The notes beneath the pieces were generated by a model. It saw nothing but the letters and a program-made list of their open reading frames with translations, did not search any database and was not told the DNA's origin. Positions 5,427 through 9,915 of a DNA stretch of 9,915 nt are shown here, piece by piece. Source of the stretch: Nautiliaceae bacterium (lineage in GTDB: Bacteria; Campylobacterota; Campylobacteria; Campylobacterales; Nautiliaceae); assembly GCA_027063075.1 (NCBI GenBank), contig JAMOSM010000106.1, positions 1-9,915 of the forward strand, written 5' to 3'. The number at the start of each line of letters is the position of its first letter. Positions within the stretch are counted from its first letter, which is position 1. The translations under genes and the position numbers were made by a program.

Positions 5427-8299
5427 TTAAATGGAAGTGTTATTGTTCTTTTAAACAGGTTAAAAGGAGTTAATAAAATACTTTTTCCAATATCCTGAGT
5501 TACTTTTGGATTTTCAAGAGGACCTAAAACTAATATCTTTACATTTATATTTCTATCTTTTCCAAACAGTACATAGCTTAAGCCTTTGCCTACAACAGGT
5601 ATTTTTTTAAGTTTCATTTTTAAATTTGCCGTTAGTTTTAATTTTATATAGTCTTTGTTAAAGTCTATATATCCTTTTCCTATAAAATCGATATTTTCTC
5701 CTATAATTTTTATCTGTTTAAAATAAAGTATATTTTTATAAAAAAGATAGTTTATAAAACCTTTTTTAATTTTATATCCTTTTGCTGAAAATCCCGGATT
5801 GCTGAGTGATAATAAGGAAGGTATGGTATTTAAGAAAGCTATTATGTTGTTTAAAGTTGTGAGCTCTTTTACTATTCCTTTTTGAATATAAACTTTTCCT
5901 GTATAAAAGTCATCTGGGGATTTTACAAACACAAAATCTAAATTTATATCTTTGAATTTGTCAAAAAATTCTAAGATAGGGACTAACTCTTCTTTTGAGT
6001 AATTTTTTCCTTCCATTAAAAAGTAATTGTTTTTTGTATATCCATAAAGAGAGCTTTTTTTATAAACAGATTTTATTTTGAGCTCCTTTTTATAAATAAT
6101 AGTTGCTTTTTGAGATAAAAATCTATGAGTTTCATATACAAAATGGGTGTTTGTAGATGTTATAAATACAGAAGTGTTGTTTTCGGAATTAGATTGATTG
6201 TTTTCAAAAATAGGTTGTAAATGTTTGTACATATATATTAGGGTTTTTGTATCTATAATGGCATTTTTAATTGAGATATTATAATCTTGAAGGTTTGTTA
6301 TTTTTGTTGAAATATAGTTGTTTATTATTGTGATGTTTTTATCTTTTATTTCTATAAAAGCGTTTAGTGAATTAGGGTCTTTTTTGTTTAGTATAAGAGG
6401 TCTGGTAAGTTCTAACAATCCGCTTATTATAATCTTTGTAGGAGTATTTTGTATATAAATCCCTCCGTCTTTTACGATAGGATAAAAAGGTGTAAAGTGT
6501 ATAATCTTTTTAAGAGAAAGTAAAAAAAATGTATTATCTTTTAGATTGATAAAAATTTCGGAATTTAAGAAGTAGATAATTTTATTGATAAAATCTGCTA
6601 CTATCTTTTCGTTGTAATTTTTGATTTTTACAAATTCTAATATTGTTAAATCTTTTATGTTTGTAAATGCATTTAAGTAGGTTTTATATACTGTTATGTT
6701 TGAGTCTATTTTTATTTTTAAGAAGTCTGTTGGAAAATATAACTCTTTTAGCTCTGCGTTTATATGATTTTTGTCTAAAAAGGCTTTTAGTAATTTATAT
6801 TTTATTAAATAATCTTCATATTTAAAAATGCTTTCTGATGAATTTATTTCTGTGCTGAAATTGATATCTTTTGAGTTTAAATTATAAGTTATGTTTGTAT
6901 CTATAGTGTTTTTTCCTTGTAACTGAGTTACGGGAATAGAGATATTAAACTCTTTTAAAACACTTTTGAGATTATTATCAATTTTTAGATTTTCGGTTTT
7001 AGTGTTTAATTTTATAATAGGAAGATTCCAATTTATTAAAGTAGGAGAGAGGATGATATTGTTTATATTAATCTCGGTGCTTATTGCTTTTTTTAAATTT
7101 AAATTAATTAAAGTGTTTTTGATGTTGAAAGGTATGCTTTTGTAGTGCCCTTTTATATTAGGTATTTCAACGGAGTTTTTATATCCGTAAATTATATCGT
7201 TTATTAATTCTACAAATTTGCTTTTTAATATGTTGTTTTTTATTTCATACATAATAAAGTTATTAAATTTTATTATTAAAATGTTATTCGAACTTAAGTT
7301 AAAATCTCTATTTTTAACTGTTGCTTTTTTTGAAGAAAAATGGAAATAGTTTAGATTTTTATATATTAGTTCATTATTTTTTAATGAAAAATTAAAATCT
7401 TTGTAATTAAACTCTAATTGATTGTTTTGAGAAATTATTAACAGGTTGTCTTTTTTATAAAAGGTTCCTTTTAAGTATTTTGCTTTTATATTTTTTATCT
7501 CTTTTATTTTAGAGATATATGCATTTAAAATTTTAAATGCTAAAGAATTGTTTTTATAGTTAGCGTAAATATCTTTTATTTTTACAAAAAAATCTTTGTT
7601 TTTTACATATACTGCATCTGTTTTTAGTTTTAAGGCAGGGTTGAAGTAGTGTAAATTTATTTTCAGTTTGATATCGGGATTTAATAAAAATATGTCATAA
7701 CTGCTCAGATTAGCACTGAAATTATTGGCTTTAACATCTAAAAACAGATTATCGTTTTTATCTATTTTTCCTGAAAGTTTTAATTTGTTTTTGTTAAATA
7801 AAAAAGATAAAGAAAAAGTTAGATTCTTATAGTTTATCTTTCCGTTAATGTTTTTAAAAATAAAATTTTTATATTTTAAATCTAAGTTTGTAACTATAGT
7901 ATAGTTTTTATACGTTAAAAGATTTCCTTGTATCTTAATGTCTGGAAAAATAACTTTTAAAACATTTTTTTTATAGGAAATAATGGGAATGTGAATTTTT
8001 TTATAATTAATGTTTTTTAATGTCAGCTCTTCAAACATAGAAGAGATTTTAGATATATAATAAATTTGTTTATGTATTTTTACAATATCTTTTTTTACTT
8101 TTTGTTGAGGTATTATTGTGATAGAATTTGCTTTTAAAATAAGTTTTTTATCGATTTTTACAAAAAAATGTTTAATATAAATATTATGCAGTCTTATATC
8201 GTAAAAGTGAAGCCCTTTAAATAAGGAAATAAACACAATGAATAAAAAATATGTTATTGTAAAAATAATAGCAGCAATTGAAATATTACTTGTTTTCAT
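5417..8299 (-). CDS. AsmA/YhdP-like inner-membrane-anchored envelope protein
   Basis: A 960-residue protein with one N-terminal membrane helix (about residues 6-27) and a long beta-strand-rich periplasmic body. The last roughly 170 residues carry the AsmA-like C-terminal pattern: GKVYIQKGIVKEL, FLNTIPSLLSLSNPGFSAKG, IKIIGENIDFIGKGYID and VLGPLENPKV. In that family's members (YhdP, TamB, YdbH) the large hydrophobic groove is thought to carry phospholipids from inner to outer membrane, so a lipid-bridge role is the likely one. It ends with a doubled PFNLF motif. The protein is extremely rich in Lys, Asn, Ile and Phe. The start at 8299 has AAGGA (8308-8312 on this strand) 8 bases ahead, and no other Met occurs before about residue 88. 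Its first 20 codons lie antisense to the start of mltG. It converges with hspR. Family placement is good; cargo is inferred. Confidence 0.85.
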   Translation of the reverse strand: MKTSNISIAAIIFTITYFLFIVFISLFKGLHFYDIRLHNIYIKHFFVKIDKKLILKANSITIIPQQKVKKDIVKIHKQIYYISKISSMFEELTLKNINYKKIHIPIISYKKNVLKVIFPDIKIQGNLLTYKNYTIVTNLDLKYKNFIFKNINGKINYKNLTFSLSFLFNKNKLKLSGKIDKNDNLFLDVKANNFSANLSSYDIFLLNPDIKLKINLHYFNPALKLKTDAVYVKNKDFFVKIKDIYANYKNNSLAFKILNAYISKIKEIKNIKAKYLKGTFYKKDNLLIISQNNQLEFNYKDFNFSLKNNELIYKNLNYFHFSSKKATVKNRDFNLSSNNILIIKFNNFIMYEIKNNILKSKFVELINDIIYGYKNSVEIPNIKGHYKSIPFNIKNTLINLNLKKAISTEININNIILSPTLINWNLPIIKLNTKTENLKIDNNLKSVLKEFNISIPVTQLQGKNTIDTNITYNLNSKDINFSTEINSSESIFKYEDYLIKYKLLKAFLDKNHINAELKELYFPTDFLKIKIDSNITVYKTYLNAFTNIKDLTILEFVKIKNYNEKIVADFINKIIYFLNSEIFINLKDNTFFLLSLKKIIHFTPFYPIVKDGGIYIQNTPTKIIISGLLELTRPLILNKKDPNSLNAFIEIKDKNITIINNYISTKITNLQDYNISIKNAIIDTKTLIYMYKHLQPIFENNQSNSENNTSVFITSTNTHFVYETHRFLSQKATIIYKKELKIKSVYKKSSLYGYTKNNYFLMEGKNYSKEELVPILEFFDKFKDINLDFVFVKSPDDFYTGKVYIQKGIVKELTTLNNIIAFLNTIPSLLSLSNPGFSAKGYKIKKGFINYLFYKNILYFKQIKIIGENIDFIGKGYIDFNKDYIKLKLTANLKMKLKKIPVVGKGLSYVLFGKDRNINVKILVLGPLENPKVTQDIGKSILLTPFNLFKRTITLPFNLF
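8223..8227 (+). promoter_or_regulatory. Ribosome binding site fixing the mltG start
   Basis: AAGGA stands 10 bases before the ATG at 8238. It lies within the coding region of the opposite-strand AsmA-like gene. It supports 8238 as a genuine start despite the head-to-head overlap. Confidence 0.65.
8238..8299. other. 62-bp head-to-head coding overlap
   Basis: Both divergent genes start here: mltG at 8238 (+) and the AsmA-like gene at 8299 (-). Each has a Shine-Dalgarno at good spacing (8223-8227 and 8308-8312). The overlap encodes most of the N-terminal membrane helix of each protein. The phase places third codon positions opposite each other, so Ile (ATN), Ala (GCN) and Tyr (TAN) codons read as Ile, Ala and Tyr on the other strand. 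Confidence 0.8.
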
Positions 8300-9170
8300 T
8301 ATTTTTATCCTTTTTTATTTATCAAGGCCTGTATATACTTATAGGGTTATTCATATTCCAAAAGGCAGTACAAATTATACAATAAAAGAGTTGCAAAAAA
8401 GTGGCGAAGATATCGCTTTTTTTGATAAAATCTTTATAAGAATGTTTGGTTATCCTCAAGCCGGTTGGATTGATTTGAAAGATACTAAAATGAGTAAATT
8501 TGATTTTTTATATAGATTGACTACATCTAAAGCAGCACTTGCAAAAATTACAATAATTCCTGGAGAAACAAATTATTTTATTTTTAAGCAGATTTCTAAT
8601 AAATTAAAAATACCTAATTTTAAATGTGACATTGATGAAGGCTTTCTAAAGCCGGATACTTATTATCTTCCTATAGGAATGGATAAAAAAAGGGTTTGTT
8701 TGTATTTGTATAAAAACTCTTTGAAATGGCATAAATCTATTTCAAACAGGTTTTTAGGAGTTTGGAATTATAAAGTGTATAAACAAAAACTGATTATTGC
8801 TTCAATTATTCAAAAAGAAGCAGCAAACGTAAAAGAGATGCCTTTAATTTCTGCCGTAATTTATAACAGACTAAAAAAACATATGAAACTTCAGATGGAT
8901 GGAAGTTTAAATTACGGAAAATACTCCCATACAAAGATTACTCCTGAAAGATTAAAAAATGATAAGAGTTTTTACAACACGTATTTAAACTACGGACTTC
9001 CAAAAGAGCCTGTCTGTGTAATAAGTAAAGAGGCATTGGTTGCGGCTTTTTTCCCTTCTCATGTTAAATATCTCTATTTTTTCAGATGTGGTAAAAATCA
9101 TATTTTTGCAAAAACTTATAAGCAGCATTTATACAATATCAGACATTGCACTAAAAATAAGTTACCATAA
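8238..9170 (+). CDS. mltG: Endolytic murein transglycosylase MltG
   Basis: A 310-residue inner-membrane lytic transglycosylase that cuts nascent glycan strands and so ends peptidoglycan polymerisation (YceG family). The membrane helix covers about residues 6-28, with a short cytoplasmic tail. The catalytic region shows IIASIIQKEAANV with the conserved Glu at 194, YNRLKKHMKLQMDGSLNYG at 209-227 (family: RLQTDPTVxYG), YNTYLNYGLPKEPV at 246-259, and a closing YLYFFRCGKNHIFAKTYKQH at 278-297. E. coli MltG is 340 residues, so this one is compact. The residue usually Glu two before Glu194 is Gln here, and five Cys (130, 154, 260, 284, 304) lie in the periplasmic part. The start has AAGGA upstream and no other Met could keep the membrane helix. 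The first 20 codons overlap the divergent AsmA-like gene, so the mltG promoter must sit inside that gene; I see no convincing one. Confidence 0.93.
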   Translation: MNKKYVIVKIIAAIEILLVFIIFILFYLSRPVYTYRVIHIPKGSTNYTIKELQKSGEDIAFFDKIFIRMFGYPQAGWIDLKDTKMSKFDFLYRLTTSKAALAKITIIPGETNYFIFKQISNKLKIPNFKCDIDEGFLKPDTYYLPIGMDKKRVCLYLYKNSLKWHKSISNRFLGVWNYKVYKQKLIIASIIQKEAANVKEMPLISAVIYNRLKKHMKLQMDGSLNYGKYSHTKITPERLKNDKSFYNTYLNYGLPKEPVCVISKEALVAAFFPSHVKYLYFFRCGKNHIFAKTYKQHLYNIRHCTKNKLP

Positions 9171-9213
9171 GTAACAACTGTTATGTTTAAAGATATTTTG
9201 ATTGTTACTTTTT
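9161..9213 (+). terminator. GTTAC/GTAAC inverted repeats and T-run after mltG (possible terminator)
   Basis: GTTAC (9161-9165) can pair with GTAAC (9171-9175) around the mltG stop codon. GTAACA (9171-9176) can instead pair with TGTTAC (9203-9208), which is followed at once by TTTTT (9209-9213). TAACA-AC-TGTTA (9172-9183) is a further small stem. The second pairing has a long 26-base loop, so terminator strength is uncertain. Confidence 0.35.
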
Positions 9214-9232
9214 GTATAAAGCTTGGTAAAAT
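9209..9232 (+). promoter_or_regulatory. Candidate promoter of icd
   Basis: TTTTTG followed by TATAAA (9215-9220) resembles the extended, T-rich -10 boxes of Campylobacterota, which often lack a clear -35. A second possible -10 is TAAAAT (9227-9232), with TTGTTA (9202-9207) 19 bases upstream. The gene has its own strong AAGGAG (9247-9252) 5 bases before the ATG. Confidence 0.45.
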
Positions 9233-9257
9233 TTAAAAAAACAAAAAAGGAGAGTGT

Positions 9258-9915
9258 ATGGCACAGCCGACAATCGTATGGACAAAAATTGATGAAGCAC
9301 CTTATTTAGCTACTTTTAGCTTACTTCCGATTATGGAAGCATTTACAAAAGATGCAGATATTAACTGGGAGCTAAGAGACATTTCCCTTGCAGGAAGAAT
9401 TATTGCAGAATTTTCAGATATGTTACCAGAAAACCTAAGACAGCCGGATGAACTTGCTTATCTTGGCGAACTTGTGAATAAACCTGAAGCTAATATTATT
9501 AAACTTCCAAACATCTCAGCTTCAGTTCCACAGCTAAAAGCTGCTGTTAAAGAACTTCAATCTCAAGGTTATCCGCTGCCTGATTTTCCTGAAGAACCTC
9601 AAAATGCAGAAGAAGAGAAAATCAGACTTAAATATATGAAATGTGTAGGTTCAAACGTAAATCCGGTTCTTAGACAAGGAAACTCAGACAGAAGACTTGC
9701 TGAGCCTGTAAAAGAATATGCAAAAATGCATCCGCATAGTATGAAAGATGTAAGTCCAGATAGCAAATCTTATGTAGCTCATATGGATAAAAACGATTTT
9801 TATCAAAACGAACAAAGCTTTATTGCACCTAAAAAAATGACGGTTGCAATTGAGTTTGAAGGTAAAAACGGAACTAAAAAAGTATTTAAAGAAGTAGAAC
9901 TTGATAAAGGTGAAG
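9258..9915 (+). CDS. icd: Monomeric isocitrate dehydrogenase, N-terminal part (runs off window)
   Basis: The first 219 residues of a monomeric NADP-type isocitrate dehydrogenase (EC 1.1.1.42), an enzyme normally about 740 residues long. It interconverts isocitrate and 2-oxoglutarate plus CO2 in the cytoplasm. The N-terminus TIVWTKIDEAPYLATFSLLP and the block SNVNPVLRQGNSDRRL (132-147) are diagnostic. Ser132, Asn135, Arg139 and Arg145 fall at the same numbers as the substrate-binding residues of the Azotobacter vinelandii enzyme. HSMKDVSPDSKSYVAHMD continues the family pattern. The start is certain: ATG with AAGGAG 5 bases ahead, after an 87-base gap from mltG. In autotrophic Campylobacterota that fix CO2 by the reductive TCA cycle this enzyme runs in the carboxylating direction; whether this organism does so is inferred. 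Confidence 0.95.
   Translation, partial: MAQPTIVWTKIDEAPYLATFSLLPIMEAFTKDADINWELRDISLAGRIIAEFSDMLPENLRQPDELAYLGELVNKPEANIIKLPNISASVPQLKAAVKELQSQGYPLPDFPEEPQNAEEEKIRLKYMKCVGSNVNPVLRQGNSDRRLAEPVKEYAKMHPHSMKDVSPDSKSYVAHMDKNDFYQNEQSFIAPKKMTVAIEFEGKNGTKKVFKEVELDKGE

Noticed and set aside
1..9915. CRISPR array, insertion sequence, prophage or defence system
   Set aside because: No regular repeat-spacer pattern, transposase, integrase or defence-type domain is visible; all genes are envelope, metabolic or housekeeping.

Overview
The window is AT-rich, gene-dense chromosomal DNA from a bacterium. The dnaJ-hspR stress operon with a HAIR-type operator, a methionyl-tRNA synthetase carrying a fused C-terminal tRNA-binding domain, a monomeric NADP-type isocitrate dehydrogenase, an AsmA/YhdP-like protein paired with MltG, and proteins very rich in Lys/Asn/Ile/Phe all point to Campylobacterota. 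A thermophilic vent lineage such as the Nautiliales fits best, but that placement is an inference from gene content and composition. I see no mobile elements, CRISPR arrays, prophage genes or RNA genes.

Layout. (1) Bases 1-3920 (+) are a tightly packed run of four genes: the 3' part of metG, a small Mur-ligase-like protein without a P-loop, a NUDT14-type Nudix hydrolase and a phosphomannomutase/phosphoglucomutase. The first three overlap by 4 and 8 bases. (2) Bases 3921-4129 are a regulatory gap. It carries an 18-bp palindrome, TTAACT repeats, and a clear -35/-10 promoter overlapped by an inverted repeat matching the HspR operator (HAIR). (3) Bases 4130-5395 (+) are a zinc-finger-less DnaJ (CbpA type) followed by HspR. 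This is an autoregulated heat-shock operon ending in nested hairpins at 5383-5426. (4) Bases 5417-8299 (-) are a large AsmA/YhdP-like inner-membrane-anchored protein. (5) Bases 8238-9170 (+) are MltG, divergent from the AsmA-like gene. The two 5' ends overlap by 62 bp, so both N-terminal membrane helices come from the same DNA on opposite strands. (6) After an 87-bp gap with a candidate promoter, the monomeric isocitrate dehydrogenase gene starts at 9258 and runs off the window.

How the genes fit together. The Nudix hydrolase and the hexose-phosphate mutase make and use sugar 1-phosphates, so together they could return UDP-sugar to hexose 6-phosphate. DnaJ and HspR form a classic feedback pair. 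The AsmA-like protein and MltG both act on the envelope from the inner membrane, in lipid traffic to the outer membrane and in ending glycan strands. Most of the window is conserved housekeeping DNA. The most unusual feature is the head-to-head coding overlap at 8238-8299, followed by the uncharacterised Mur-like protein at 1111-1992.
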